Shown here piece by piece: positions 17,042-25,905 of a DNA stretch of 64,000 bases; position 1 is the first letter of the stretch; each line of letters opens with the position of its first letter. The position numbers and the translations under genes were made by a program. The notes beneath the pieces are model-generated. The model had not been told where the DNA came from. It ran no database searches and was given only the letters and a program-made list of their open reading frames with translations. This stretch comes from Natrononativus amylolyticus (lineage in GTDB: Archaea; Halobacteriota; Halobacteria; Halobacteriales; Natrialbaceae): NCBI RefSeq assembly GCF_024362525.1, contig NZ_CP101458.1:930001-994000 (forward strand), written 5' to 3'.

Positions 17042-18000
17042 GGCGACGGTTCCCCGCCAGTCTCGTCGGCTCGCTCGCCGATACTCCGGGGAGATCGGAG
17101 CGGCGGAAGCTGCGACTCGACCAGTTCGCGGTCGTCCTCGAACCGCGGCGGAAGATACAGTTCGGGTGCGGGCGTCGCCGCCTCGAGTCCCGGCCCCGCC
17201 GTGGCGAGTTCGATCAGGACGCCGCCCGGCTCGCGGACGTACAGCGAGTGAAAGAAGTGACGATCCCTGATCCGGGAGACGTCGTACTCACGCCCGCGAA
17301 AGTAGTCGTGCCACTCGAGCAGTTCCTCGCGATCTCTCACCCGGAGGGCGACGTGGTGGATCGTTCCGGGGCCCTCGCGGCCGAACGCCGCCTCGCGGTC
17401 GAGGAGGTCGACGACGGCCGTCCGTTCGCTGGCCGCGCGGTAGCGCACCCGGTCGCCCTCCTGGCCGACCCGACCGAATCCGAGCGTCTCGAGGACGCTC
17501 GCGGTTGCATACGGGTTCGCGGAGAGGACCGACACGCCGGCGAGTCCGCGGATCGAGGCGCGGTCGGGGACCGGCCCCTCGAGTCGCGGCTCCGACACCG
17601 GCGCCGCGGCGGCGAGTTCGACCCGCGTCCCGTCGGGGTCGGTCGTCGAGAGGACCCGCTCGTCGAACCGCTCTGTCGGTCCCTCGACGGGGTGACCCGC
17701 GGCCGCGAGTCGATCCGCCCAGTACGACAGCGAGCCCGCGGGGACGGCGAAGCCGACGGCGGACACCTGTGGCTTTCCGACCCGGCCGGGGTCCGCCGTC
17801 GGCGTCGGAAAGAACGTCACGACCGACCCCGGCGACCCCGCGTCGTCGCCGTAGTAGAGGTGGGCCATCAGCACGTCCTCGAAGTTGACGGTGTGGACCA
17901 GAAATCGCAGGCCGAGCGCGCCGGCGTAGAACTCGACGTTCGCCTGCGGATCGCCGGCGAGACCGGTGACGTGGTGAAGCCCCGACGGTTCCGGACCCAT
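17038..18000 (-). CDS. ring-cleaving dioxygenase, VOC superfamily (MhqO-like)
   Basis: 320 residues made of two vicinal-oxygen-chelate modules. The first begins GLHHVTGLAGDPQANVEFY; the second contains IHHVALRVRDREEL and ends at the metal-ligand Glu in VLIELATAG. The C-terminal ending PELYLPPRFEDDRE is the signature of the glyoxalase-like ring-cleaving dioxygenases related to MhqO/LinE. The downstream overlapping gene is a carboxylesterase, suggesting a two-step quinone or catechol degradation unit. Confidence 0.83.
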   Translation of the reverse strand: MGPEPSGLHHVTGLAGDPQANVEFYAGALGLRFLVHTVNFEDVLMAHLYYGDDAGSPGSVVTFFPTPTADPGRVGKPQVSAVGFAVPAGSLSYWADRLAAAGHPVEGPTERFDERVLSTTDPDGTRVELAAAAPVSEPRLEGPVPDRASIRGLAGVSVLSANPYATASVLETLGFGRVGQEGDRVRYRAASERTAVVDLLDREAAFGREGPGTIHHVALRVRDREELLEWHDYFRGREYDVSRIRDRHFFHSLYVREPGGVLIELATAGPGLEAATPAPELYLPPRFEDDRELVESQLPPLRSPRSIGERADETGGEPSP

Positions 18001-18073
18001 CAGTCACACTCCGGCCGGCCGGCGGATAACGGTTGTGCGCCGACCGCCGACACCCCGCGGGAACCCGCGTCGC

Positions 18074-19006
18074 TCACTCCTCGGCTCGCGGCAGCTCCGC
18101 CCGCAGGTACTCGACGAACTTCTCGGGGTGCTCGGCGTGGGGGAGCTGCGTCGCGTAGTCGACGACGACCAGGTCGCAGTCGGCCGCCTCGGCCAGCTCC
18201 CGGCCCTCCCGCAGCGGGACGAGCCTCGCGTCCCGACCCCAGACGAGCGTCACCGGAATCTCGAGGGCCGCGAGTTCGGTCTGGAGGTCGAAGTCGGGCT
18301 CCAGGGTTCCGGAGGCGAAGGAGGCGGGGGCGAAGCGGGCACCGGGCTGGTGGGCGCTGCGCCAGGCGTACTCGACTTCCTCCTCGTCGATCCGGGCGGG
18401 GTCGTAGTAGCCGTCGCGGTCGTAGAAGTAGCGGATCGACGGCTTGCTCGCCAGCGCGTTGAACAGCGCGGTGCCGAGGACGGGCGTCCGGAGCAGCGTC
18501 CGAAGCCACGGCCGGTACTGGGAGGTCTCGCCCGTGGGGCAGACGAGCACCAGGCGCTCGAACTCGGCGTCACCGGCGGCGTCGACGGCGAACGCGCCGG
18601 TCAGCGAGGAGGCGAGGACGATCGGCTCGTCGGCGACGTCGCCCGCAAAGTCGCGGACGAACTCGGCGTACAGCCCGGTGGAGTACACGAGCGGCGGCCG
18701 GTCCGAGCGGCCGAAGCCGGGGAGGTCGACCGCGATCACGCGGTAGTCCTCGGCCAGCTCCGCAAAGGTGGGCGCGAACTCGTGGCTGCTCGCCCCCGCG
18801 TGAATCCCGTGGAACAGGACGATCTCCGGCGCGTCGGGCTCGCCCGCGACGGTGTAGCTGACGTCCATCCCGCGCCAGCGGTATGTTCGTTCGACGCCCG
18901 GGAGCGGGTTGTCGAGCGCTCCGGCGCGCGTTTCGAGCAGGCGATTCCCGACCACGGCGGCGCCGGCGGCGCCGACGGCCGCTCCGAGGACCGTTCTGAG
19001 TTTCAT
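18074..19006 (-). CDS. alpha/beta hydrolase, membrane-associated
   Basis: 310 residues with a hydrophobic, Ala/Gly-rich N-terminal segment (about residues 6-21), then an alpha/beta hydrolase domain: VLFHGIHAGASSHEF (oxyanion), VIAVDLPGFGRSDRP, VTLVWGRDARLVPL (acid) and terminal His in YATQLPHAEHPEKF. The nucleophile elbow reads LASSLTGAF rather than GxSxG, so Ser in SSLTG is the probable nucleophile in an atypical elbow. Substrate unknown. Confidence 0.8.
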   Translation of the reverse strand: MKLRTVLGAAVGAAGAAVVGNRLLETRAGALDNPLPGVERTYRWRGMDVSYTVAGEPDAPEIVLFHGIHAGASSHEFAPTFAELAEDYRVIAVDLPGFGRSDRPPLVYSTGLYAEFVRDFAGDVADEPIVLASSLTGAFAVDAAGDAEFERLVLVCPTGETSQYRPWLRTLLRTPVLGTALFNALASKPSIRYFYDRDGYYDPARIDEEEVEYAWRSAHQPGARFAPASFASGTLEPDFDLQTELAALEIPVTLVWGRDARLVPLREGRELAEAADCDLVVVDYATQLPHAEHPEKFVEYLRAELPRAEE

Positions 19007-19182
19007 ACTCGAGGTTCGACAGCGGCGGCCTTAGTCCTGCGGTTCGTCACACTCCACGGCGAACCGACCGGGGCGCTGTAGTAACCACTGACAGTCAGTA
19101 CACACCTGCTCGCGCAGGTCCGCCCGAAGTCGGCCCACCCCGCCGGTTTCGGGCGTCGCGTGCGAGCAGTGTGTACCCCGTT

Positions 19183-20295
19183 TCAGCTGTTACGACACCG
19201 GGACGTCGACTCGAGCGGCTCGCCCTCGAGCTCGCCGAGACACGCCTCGACGGGCGCCAGCACGTCCGAAACGATCGAGTACGGGTCCGTCTCGCCCGCC
19301 CGCACCGCCTCCGCGAGGTCGTCGACGCCGCCGGCGGCCGCGAGTTCGGCCTCGAGCAGGCCGTGGACGTCCTCGCGGAGTAAGGTGCGGATCTCCTCGG
19401 CGTAGCGCTGGCGGCTCCGGTCGGCGAGTTCGCCCGAGCGCTCGAGGAACCGGTAGTGGTTCGCGAGTTCCTCGATGAACGCCTCGACGCCGGTCGCCTC
19501 GGTGGCGACGGTTTCGACGATCGGCGGCGTCCAGCTCTCCGGTTCCTCGGCTGCCTCTCCGGCTCCGTCTTCCCGATCCCCCATCGCGTCGGGACCGTGG
19601 TGGCCCGCGCTCCCGCCGAACCCGCCGCCCTCGCCGAGTTCGATCATCTCCGTGAGTTCCTGAACGGTGCGATCGGCACCGGGGCGGTCGGCCTTGTTGA
19701 CGACGAACACGTCCGCGATCTCGAGGATGCCGGCTTTCAGCGTCTGGACCGAATCGCCCGAGCCGGGCGGGACGAGCACCGCGACGGTGTCGGCGGTCCG
19801 GACGATGTCGATCTCGTTCTGGCCGGCACCGACGGTCTCGATGATGATCTTGTCCTTGCCGAAGGCGTCCATCGCCTTTACTGCATCTGCGGTCGCCGTC
19901 GAGAGCCCGCCGAGGGTGCCGCGGGCGCTCATCGATCGGACGAAGACGTCCATATCGCCCACCGTCGAGGCCATCCGGATGCGGTCGCCCAGGACGGCGC
20001 CGCCGGTGAACGGCGAGGAGGGGTCGATCGCGATGACGCCGACCGTCTCGCCCCGTTCCCTGTACGTCTCGGCGAGCTTGTCGACCAGCGTCGACTTCCC
20101 GGCGCCCGGACTTCCGGTGATCCCGATCACCTCGGCGTTGCCGGTGTGGGCGTAGAGCTCGGAGACCAGCGCGCGGTAGCCCGGCGAGCGGTTCTCGATC
20201 TTCGAGATCGTTCGGGCGAGGGCGCGGTGTTTCCCCGAGAGCAGCTCCTCGAGCAACCGCTCGTCGTCCCCGTTCAGGTCGGCCTCGCCGCTCAT
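19183..20295 (-). CDS. meaB: methylmalonyl-CoA mutase-associated GTPase MeaB
   Basis: 370 residues from the ATG at 20295. The P-loop GSPGAGKST is at 61-69, followed by VIAIDPSSPFTGGAVLGDRIRM and SARGTLGGLS, both characteristic of MeaB/ArgK G3E GTPases that gate cobalamin loading into methylmalonyl-CoA mutase. The helical dimerisation tail is present. A Gly/His/acidic linker (around residues 224-246) is longer than in bacteria, as is usual in haloarchaea. It overlaps the upstream B12-binding subunit gene by 4 bp, so the two are co-translated. Confidence 0.92.
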   Translation of the reverse strand: MSGEADLNGDDERLLEELLSGKHRALARTISKIENRSPGYRALVSELYAHTGNAEVIGITGSPGAGKSTLVDKLAETYRERGETVGVIAIDPSSPFTGGAVLGDRIRMASTVGDMDVFVRSMSARGTLGGLSTATADAVKAMDAFGKDKIIIETVGAGQNEIDIVRTADTVAVLVPPGSGDSVQTLKAGILEIADVFVVNKADRPGADRTVQELTEMIELGEGGGFGGSAGHHGPDAMGDREDGAGEAAEEPESWTPPIVETVATEATGVEAFIEELANHYRFLERSGELADRSRQRYAEEIRTLLREDVHGLLEAELAAAGGVDDLAEAVRAGETDPYSIVSDVLAPVEACLGELEGEPLESTSRCRNS

Positions 20296-20705
20296 CGCTC
20301 GGGGGCGTTCTCGCGGACGAACTCGATCGTCTCCTCGATCGACGTGCCGGGGCCGAACACCGCGGCGACGCCCTGCTCTTTGAGTTCGGCCTGGTCGTCT
20401 TCGGGGATCACGCCGCCGACCAGCACGAGCGTGTCCTCTCTGGCGTCGTACTCCTCGAGGCCCTCCATGATCTTCGGGACGAGCGTGCCGTGGGCGCCCG
20501 AGAGGATCGAAATGCCGAGGACGTCGACGTCCTCCTGAACCGTCGCCTGGACGATCTCCTCGGGGGCCTTGTGGAGCCCGGAGTAGATCACCTCGAAGCC
20601 CGCGTCGCGAAACGCCCGCGCGATGACGTGTGCGCCGCGGTCGTGGCCGTCGAGACCGACCTTCGCGACGAGACACCGGATCGACCGCTGCTCCTGTTCG
20701 CTCAT
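20292..20705 (-). CDS. methylmalonyl-CoA mutase, cobalamin-binding small subunit
   Basis: 137 residues from the ATG at 20705. It is a stand-alone B12-binding domain: DGHDRG at 19-24 contains the cobalt-ligating His21, LGISILSGAH is the second motif and VLVGGVIPEDD the third. It works with a separate catalytic large subunit, which is not in this window, to interconvert methylmalonyl-CoA and succinyl-CoA. The MeaB gene follows with a 4-bp overlap. Confidence 0.92.
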   Translation of the reverse strand: MSEQEQRSIRCLVAKVGLDGHDRGAHVIARAFRDAGFEVIYSGLHKAPEEIVQATVQEDVDVLGISILSGAHGTLVPKIMEGLEEYDAREDTLVLVGGVIPEDDQAELKEQGVAAVFGPGTSIEETIEFVRENAPER

Positions 20706-20831
20706 ACCGGTCAGTTCACGAGCCTGCCGTTTGACTGTAACGGAAGTTTGTGGGGGTTGTGGGGGGACGCCACGCCGCACACCGGTACGCCGGCGAACCT
20801 ATTTCCCGTCCGTCGGTGTTCGATCGGTAGC

Positions 20832-21404
20832 ATGACGACGGACACGCGAGCGGCGATCGCTCGGCGCCTCGAGCGAGCGCTCCGGTTCGCGATCGGGGCG
20901 GTCTTCGTCGCGGGCGTTCGGCGGCGGAATCCGGGGGCGGTGGTCAACGCTGCGGTTTCGTTCGGACTCAGCTTCCTTCCTGGTCTGCTCGAACGCCGCT
21001 ACGGCGTGGAGTTCCGGCCCTGGCAGCGCGTCTACGCGGTGACGGCGCTGTTCACGCACGCCGTCGGGATGCTCGGCCCGTACGACGACACGTGGTGGTG
21101 GGATCACCTCACGCACGTCCACTCCGCCTCCGTACTCGGCGGACTCGCCCACGCGGCCGCACGCCGCCGCGGCCGCGACCCCCGGCGGTGTACCCTCGCC
21201 GCGGTGGTCGTCGGCGGCGTCTGCTGGGAGGTCGTCGAGTACGTGATTCACGCAGTCGCCCGTCGGCTGGGCGTCGAGCCGATTCTCGTCTCGTACGGAC
21301 GCCGCGACACCGTGTTGGATCTCTTCTTCAACGCCGTCGGCGCGCTTCTCGTGCTCGTCTTCGGCGAGTCGCTCCTCCGAAATCTCGCGCGAGACGACGA
21401 CTGA
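20832..21404 (+). CDS. integral membrane protein, YjdF/DUF2238-like
   Basis: 190 residues from the ATG at 20832, with about four to five membrane segments. Conserved polar positions sit inside hydrophobic text: WWWDHLTHVHSASVLGG, GGVCWEVVEYVIH and RRDTVLDLFFNAVGALL. These match the pattern of the DUF2238/YjdF membrane family. Function unknown. It is divergent from the mutase subunit gene. Confidence 0.65.
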   Translation: MTTDTRAAIARRLERALRFAIGAVFVAGVRRRNPGAVVNAAVSFGLSFLPGLLERRYGVEFRPWQRVYAVTALFTHAVGMLGPYDDTWWWDHLTHVHSASVLGGLAHAAARRRGRDPRRCTLAAVVVGGVCWEVVEYVIHAVARRLGVEPILVSYGRRDTVLDLFFNAVGALLVLVFGESLLRNLARDDD

Positions 21405-21491
21405 TACGGTCTGTTGTGAGCCGTTACCGGTGATCGCTCGACCGGGCAGTGATCACGGCGACACGGGACACCGATCCGGATGCGCGCCGGC

Positions 21492-22223
21492 TCAGTCGAC
21501 CAGAACGAACCTGATGCGCTCCTCGTCGCTGCCGCGGGTTTCCCGCCCCGCGATCTCGAGGCTCCCGAGCGCGCCGGTCGAGGCGACGTGCGTGCCGGCG
21601 CAGGCGACCCGGTCGAACGGCTCGTCGGCGTCGCCGATCTCGACGATCCGGAGCTCGGTGATCGACTCGGGCAGGAGGTCGATCCGGGTGCGCTCGGTGT
21701 CGAGTTCGGTCTCCGCGACCGCGCGGTCGAGTTCGTACCACCGGACGGGGAGGTCGGCCGCGATCAGCTCGTTCAGGGCGTCCTCGATCGCCTCGAGGTC
21801 CGCGTCGGCAAACCGGTCGTGCGCGCAGTCGAGGCGAGCCCGGTCGGCGTACAGCTGGTTGCCCGTCGTCGCCGCCCCGTATTGCTCGAGCAGGTGCGCA
21901 GAGAGCAGGTGCTGGGCCGTGTGATAGCGCATGTGCGCCCGCCGGCGCTCCCAGTCGAGTTCCCCCTCGACGGCGTCGCCCGGAGCCGGCGGCTCCTCGT
22001 CGGCCTCGAGCGCCAGGTGGTGGTAGATCGTGTCGCGCTTGCGGACGTCCTCGACCGGCCACTCCCTGTCGCCGAGCCGGAGAACCCCGGTGTCGGCGGG
22101 CTGGCCGCCACCCCGTGGGTAGAACAGGGTGCGGTCGAGAACGACCCGGTCGTCGACGACGCGCTCGACCGTCGCCTCGAAGCGGCGGCGGTCGGAGTCG
22201 GTGAGGTATCGGGGTTCGGTCAC
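21492..22223 (-). CDS. alanyl-tRNA editing protein AlaX-like
   Basis: 243 residues from the GTG at 22223 (VTEPRYLTDSD). The AlaRS-type editing-domain zinc ligands are all present: His101 and His105 (HTAQHLLSAH), Cys208 and His212 (ACAGTHVAST). The N-terminal FYPRGGGQPADTG is also diagnostic. It hydrolyses mischarged Ser-tRNA(Ala) or Gly-tRNA(Ala). The N-terminal glycine-rich domain makes it the longer AlaX-M type. A TATA-like box lies 27 bp upstream, which decides the start. Confidence 0.87.
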   Translation of the reverse strand: MTEPRYLTDSDRRRFEATVERVVDDRVVLDRTLFYPRGGGQPADTGVLRLGDREWPVEDVRKRDTIYHHLALEADEEPPAPGDAVEGELDWERRRAHMRYHTAQHLLSAHLLEQYGAATTGNQLYADRARLDCAHDRFADADLEAIEDALNELIAADLPVRWYELDRAVAETELDTERTRIDLLPESITELRIVEIGDADEPFDRVACAGTHVASTGALGSLEIAGRETRGSDEERIRFVLVD

Positions 22224-22246
22224 GCTCGAGTGTGGGCGACGGGATC

Positions 22247-22253
22247 GTATAAC
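22247..22253 (-). promoter_or_regulatory. TATA-like box for alaX
   Basis: The minus strand reads GTTATAC, centred about 27 bp upstream of the GTG start at 22223. Confidence 0.5.
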
Positions 22254-22366
22254 TCGGCCGGTCGGGGCCGCGCTCGGAGCGGTCGGTTTCAGGAAGTTCG
22301 GGTGAACCAAAGGCTAAAGAGTGGAACGAACCAATATTCCCGTAATGACTATCGCTCGTATGCTGC

Positions 22367-22371
22367 GGAGG
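22367..22371 (+). promoter_or_regulatory. Shine-Dalgarno GGAGG deciding a GTG start
   Basis: GGAGG followed by GATC lies 8 nt before the GTG at 22380. It closely matches the 16S anti-SD complement, in contrast to the leaderless look of most neighbours. Confidence 0.6.
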
Positions 22372-22379
22372 GATCTCTC

Positions 22380-23054
22380 GTGGGCGTTGAGATAAAAGAG
22401 ACTAGCGTCAGCGACGCCGAGTTCGAGACGATGAAGCGGTTCGTCTTCGAGTACCTCGCGGCCAGCGTCGAGAACGAAGACGAGGGCGGACGGATGCGGT
22501 GGTACCCGTGGCACTCCGCGGAGTATCGCCACAACCACATCCTCAACGTGGTGTCGCTGGCCGAGGAGATCGCCGAGAAGGAGGGGGCAGACGTCGACGT
22601 CACCCGCGTCGCCGCACTGTTTCACGACGTCGCCAAGCTCGAGGCCGACCAGGAGCTCCACGCCGAGGCCGGCGCTCGCGTCGCCCGCGAGTACCTCGAG
22701 TCCCGCGGGGAGTACCCCGAGTCGTTCGTCTCGCAGGTGACCCGCGCGATCGAGAACCACTCCTACCAGGGGACGCTGTCGGATCTCCCCCTCGAGACGC
22801 AGTGTCTCATCGAGGCCGACCTGCTCGACAAGATCGGCGCCAACGGCACCGCGCTGATGCTCCTGCGGATGGGCTACGAGGCCCGCACGCACATGGAGTC
22901 CGACGAGATGGTCGAGCGCGTCTTAGAGCGCGGCCGGGACGCCGCGGCGCGCGTCGAGAGCGACACCGCCGAGAGCATCGCCCACCAGCGGCTCAAGCGC
23001 GTGGTCTGGTTCAGCGAGTGGCTCGAGGACGAGATCGCCGGGATGGGCGACTAG
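22380..23054 (+). CDS. HD domain phosphohydrolase
   Basis: 224 residues from the GTG at 22380, giving VGVEIKETSVSDAEFETMKRF. HD-superfamily metal ligands are visible at His45 to His53 (WHSAEYRHNHILNV), His82-Asp83 (ALFHDVAKLEAD), and His/Asp further on (ENHSYQG, LIEADLLDKIG). Such proteins hydrolyse nucleotides or phosphomonoesters; the substrate is unknown. The start is supported by a well-spaced Shine-Dalgarno. The 3' end overlaps the convergent LysE gene by 4 bp. Confidence 0.83.
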   Translation: MGVEIKETSVSDAEFETMKRFVFEYLAASVENEDEGGRMRWYPWHSAEYRHNHILNVVSLAEEIAEKEGADVDVTRVAALFHDVAKLEADQELHAEAGARVAREYLESRGEYPESFVSQVTRAIENHSYQGTLSDLPLETQCLIEADLLDKIGANGTALMLLRMGYEARTHMESDEMVERVLERGRDAAARVESDTAESIAHQRLKRVVWFSEWLEDEIAGMGD

Positions 23055-23746
23055 AGCAGCCCCGTCACGCCGATCCAGGCGAACAGCAGGCCGAACCCGC
23101 AGAGGACGGCCGCGCTGAGCGCCGCGACCAGCGGTGCGAGGGCGTCGACGCGCCGGCCGGCGCCAACGAGCGCCGCCGGGTAGCAGACGATCCAGAGGGC
23201 GATCCCGCCGAAGAAGCCGACGAGCAACGCGGGGCTCCCCGTCTGGACGGCCAGTTCCCCGACCCGCTCACGGACCAGCGTGCCGGTTCCGGCGGGGAGG
23301 TGTGCGGTCAGCGAGAGCGTCCCCGGGCGGACGAGACCGACGCCGACGGTGAGCCAGAACGCGAGCTGGTAGGGGTTCGTCAGCGAGAGGGCGAACGCCT
23401 TCTGGAAGCCCGTCGCGCTCCGGTCGACCTCGCCGTCGGTGAACGAACTCGCCGCTCGCGCGTCGCGGGCGGCGCCGAGCGCGAAGAAGAGCATGAGCGC
23501 CCCGCCGACGAGAAACAGGACGTGCTGGACGGTCCGGTTGCCGCCGAGCAGCGCGGCGACGCCCGCGAACGTGAGCGCGAAGAAGAGCACGTCGGCGAGC
23601 ATCGCGCCGACGCCGGCCCAGAACCCGGCGTGCCAGCCCCGGAGGACGCTCTCCTCGGCGATGATGGCGTTCATCGGGCCCGGCGGCGCGGCGAGGGCGA
23701 CGCCGAAGACGACGCCCGCGACCGCGGAGACGAGAAGCGAGGTCAC
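23051..23746 (-). CDS. LysE family translocator
   Basis: 231 residues with about six membrane segments. The N-terminal GVALAAPPGPMNAIIAEESVLRG contains the conserved PGP motif of LysE/RhtB exporters, and LSLTNPYQLAFWLTVG in the middle is the second family signature. It probably exports amino acids or related small molecules; the substrate is not determinable. It is convergent with the HD-domain gene and divergent from the NUDIX gene. Confidence 0.85.
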   Translation of the reverse strand: MTSLLVSAVAGVVFGVALAAPPGPMNAIIAEESVLRGWHAGFWAGVGAMLADVLFFALTFAGVAALLGGNRTVQHVLFLVGGALMLFFALGAARDARAASSFTDGEVDRSATGFQKAFALSLTNPYQLAFWLTVGVGLVRPGTLSLTAHLPAGTGTLVRERVGELAVQTGSPALLVGFFGGIALWIVCYPAALVGAGRRVDALAPLVAALSAAVLCGFGLLFAWIGVTGLL

Positions 23747-23850
23747 TGTCAGTGCTCGAGTCGACTCCCGGTCGATAAAAACGTCGCGGCTCCGGCACGT
23801 CGCGAACCGCCGTCGATCTAAAGATCCTAATACACATCCCCTACAACAAT

Positions 23851-23857
23851 TTTATAC
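23851..23857 (+). promoter_or_regulatory. TATA-like box for NUDIX gene
   Basis: TTTATAC, within a longer AATTTTATACTGG, is centred about 25 bp before the ATG at 23879. This supports that start over an ATG five codons upstream. Confidence 0.55.
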
Positions 23858-23878
23858 TGGAACGTGATTGGACCGGGT

Positions 23879-24358
23879 ATGTCTTCTTCAGACTCTACGT
23901 ATGTTCCCAAGGCGTGTGCGTATATCACGCGCAACGGCGACGAGCTACTGGTGTTCCGGAGCCCGACGGACGACCGACTGCAGGTCCCCAAGGGGACGGT
24001 CGAATCGGGGGAGACGCCCCGCGAGGCGCTGTTCCGCGAGGTCGCCGAGGAGAGCGGGCTGTGCTCGCTCTCTTCGGTGCAGCCGCTCGCACGCGACGTC
24101 TGGTTCCGGCGGGAGGGACGCTGGTACGTCCGGAACTTCTTTCACGCGAGCGTCTACGAACCCCGCGATAGCTGGACCCACGTCGTCACCGGCGCGGGCG
24201 AGGAACGCGGCCGCGAGTTCGAGTACTCCTGGGTCGACCTCGAGTCGGTTCCCGGCCGGGCGTTCGCGATGGATCTCGACGACTACGTCCCGCTGCTCGA
24301 GTCGGGCGTCGGGCGCGGGGAGTGGGCGGCCCCGGCGGAGCAGGCGACGAGCGACTGA
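23879..24358 (+). CDS. NUDIX hydrolase
   Basis: 159 residues from the ATG at 23879. The Nudix box runs from GTVESGETPREALFREVAEE to the following SGL, with all conserved Glu residues present. It follows VFRSPTDDRLQVPK. It probably hydrolyses a nucleoside-diphosphate-linked metabolite; specificity is not visible. It is convergent with the pabC-like gene. Confidence 0.85.
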   Translation: MSSSDSTYVPKACAYITRNGDELLVFRSPTDDRLQVPKGTVESGETPREALFREVAEESGLCSLSSVQPLARDVWFRREGRWYVRNFFHASVYEPRDSWTHVVTGAGEERGREFEYSWVDLESVPGRAFAMDLDDYVPLLESGVGRGEWAAPAEQATSD

Positions 24359-24370
24359 CCGCGGCGGCGC

Positions 24371-25240
24371 TCACTCGCGGTAGCAGGCCCGCTCGACCCG
24401 CCGATCGTACAACCCTGCGAGCAGGTCCGTGACGGGGCCGCCGCCGACCTCGAGCCCGTCGACGGTCGCGACGGGCCGGAGCTCCCACGTCGTGTTCGTC
24501 AGAAACGCCTCGTCGGCCTCGCGGACGTCAGTGGGATCGTACCGACCCTCGAAGACCGGCATGTCGGCCTCGGCGGCCAGTTCGAGGACGACCGCGCGCG
24601 TGATCCCCGGCAACACCGACCCGTCCGTCGCGGGCGTGTGGAGACCGTCCTCGCGGACGAAGAAGACGTTGCTCGTCGCCCCCTCCGCGACGTTCCCCTC
24701 GAGGTCGCGCAGTAGCGCCTCGTCGGCGTCGTACAGCTCCTGACGGGCCAGGATCCCGTTGAGGTAGTTGTGGGTCTTCGCCCCCGCGGGGATCGCCTCG
24801 TCGGGGATTCGCCGGGTTTTCACCGTCTGGAGCGTCGCCGGCTCGTCCCAGACCGACTCGCCCTCGAGACCGCCGCGCGGGAGCGGCTTCGCGTAGACGA
24901 CGACGGTCGGGTCGACCGCCGGTCGCGGCGTGAGTTTGCCGGGCTGGACTCCGCGCGTGATCGAGAGGCGCACGTAGGCGTCGGCGAGATCGTTCGCCGC
25001 GAGCGTCTCGTCGATCCGCCCGCGGAGGTTCGATCGGGAGAGCCCGTGTGTGAGCCCCAGCGACTCGCAGGTGCGCTCGAGCCGGTCGGCGTGGGCGTCC
25101 CACTCGAAGACGCGGCCGCCGTAGACCCGGAGCGTCTCGAAGGCGCCGTCGCCGTAGCGAAAGCCGCGGTCGTCGACGCTGACGGTCGCCTCGTCGGCGG
25201 GCACCAGCTCGCCGTCGACGTGGTACGTCCGCTCCGTCAC
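24371..25240 (-). CDS. pabC: class IV aminotransferase, probable 4-amino-4-deoxychorismate lyase
   Basis: 289 residues from the GTG at 25240, overlapping the pabA-like stop by 4 bp. Fold-type IV PLP signatures are DDRGFRYGDGAFETLR near the N-terminus, the PLP-binding Lys155 in AGAKTHNYLNGILA, and GNVAEGATSNVFFV. As the third gene after chorismate-utilising PabB/PabA-like subunits, ADC lyase (making p-aminobenzoate for pterin cofactors) is the natural reading. A branched-chain or D-amino-acid transaminase cannot be excluded by sequence alone. Confidence 0.8.
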   Translation of the reverse strand: MTERTYHVDGELVPADEATVSVDDRGFRYGDGAFETLRVYGGRVFEWDAHADRLERTCESLGLTHGLSRSNLRGRIDETLAANDLADAYVRLSITRGVQPGKLTPRPAVDPTVVVYAKPLPRGGLEGESVWDEPATLQTVKTRRIPDEAIPAGAKTHNYLNGILARQELYDADEALLRDLEGNVAEGATSNVFFVREDGLHTPATDGSVLPGITRAVVLELAAEADMPVFEGRYDPTDVREADEAFLTNTTWELRPVATVDGLEVGGGPVTDLLAGLYDRRVERACYRE

Positions 25241-25905
25241 GCTCCGGTTCCCTCCCGGTCGGCGTGATCGGCCGCGAGCCCACAGAAGTTGGCGACCATC
25301 CGCTTGCCGACCTCGAGCGAGATGCGCTCGCCGGCTCCCGATTCTTCCGTCCCCGAATCGGGCTCGCGCGTGAGGATGCTCTCCGGGTGGAACTGCACCC
25401 CGACGTGGGGTTTCTCCCGGTGGCGAACCGCCATCAGCACGTCGCGCTCGTCGGCCGTGCTCGCAGTCTCGACGAGCGAGTCGGGGAGGTCCGCCCGGTC
25501 GACCGACAGCGAATGGTAGCGGCCGACCTGGACCCGCTCGGGCAGCCCCGCGAAGATCCCGTCGCCGTCGTGGGTGACGACCGACGGCTTGCCGTGGACG
25601 ACCTCCGAGGCGTGGCCGACCGGCGCGCCGCCGGCGGCACACAGCGCCTGGTGGCCGAGGCAGACCCCCAGGATCGGCACCTCGGTCTCGGCGAACAGCG
25701 GGATCGAGATTCCGGCGTCGGCGGGCGTTCCGGGGCCGGGCGAGACGACGATCCCGGTCGGCTCGAGCGCGCGAACCTCCTCGAGGGTGATCGCGTCGTT
25801 GCGCCGGACGACCACCTCGTCTGCGACCTCGCCGACGTACTGGACGAGGTTGTAGACGAACGAGTCGTAGTTGTCGATCACGAGAACGCGTGTGTCGGCG
25901 GTCAT
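25237..25905 (-). CDS. pabA: glutamine amidotransferase subunit of ADC/anthranilate synthase
   Basis: 222 residues. Class I amidotransferase triad: Cys82 in [11 protein letters not shown], and His173/Glu175 in QFHPESIL. The N-terminal [17 protein letters not shown] is the PabA/TrpG signature. It supplies ammonia to the chorismate-binding subunit encoded just upstream, which it overlaps by 4 bp, and it overlaps the pabC-like gene by 4 bp downstream. A polar insertion ([13 protein letters not shown]) precedes the C-terminal helix. Confidence 0.87.
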   Translation of the reverse strand: MTADTRVLVIDNYDSFVYNLVQYVGEVADEVVVRRNDAITLEEVRALEPTGIVVSPGPGTPADAGISIPLFAETEVPILGVCLGHQALCAAGGAPVGHASEVVHGKPSVVTHDGDGIFAGLPERVQVGRYHSLSVDRADLPDSLVETASTADERDVLMAVRHREKPHVGVQFHPESILTREPDSGTEESGAGERISLEVGKRMVANFCGLAADHADREGTGA

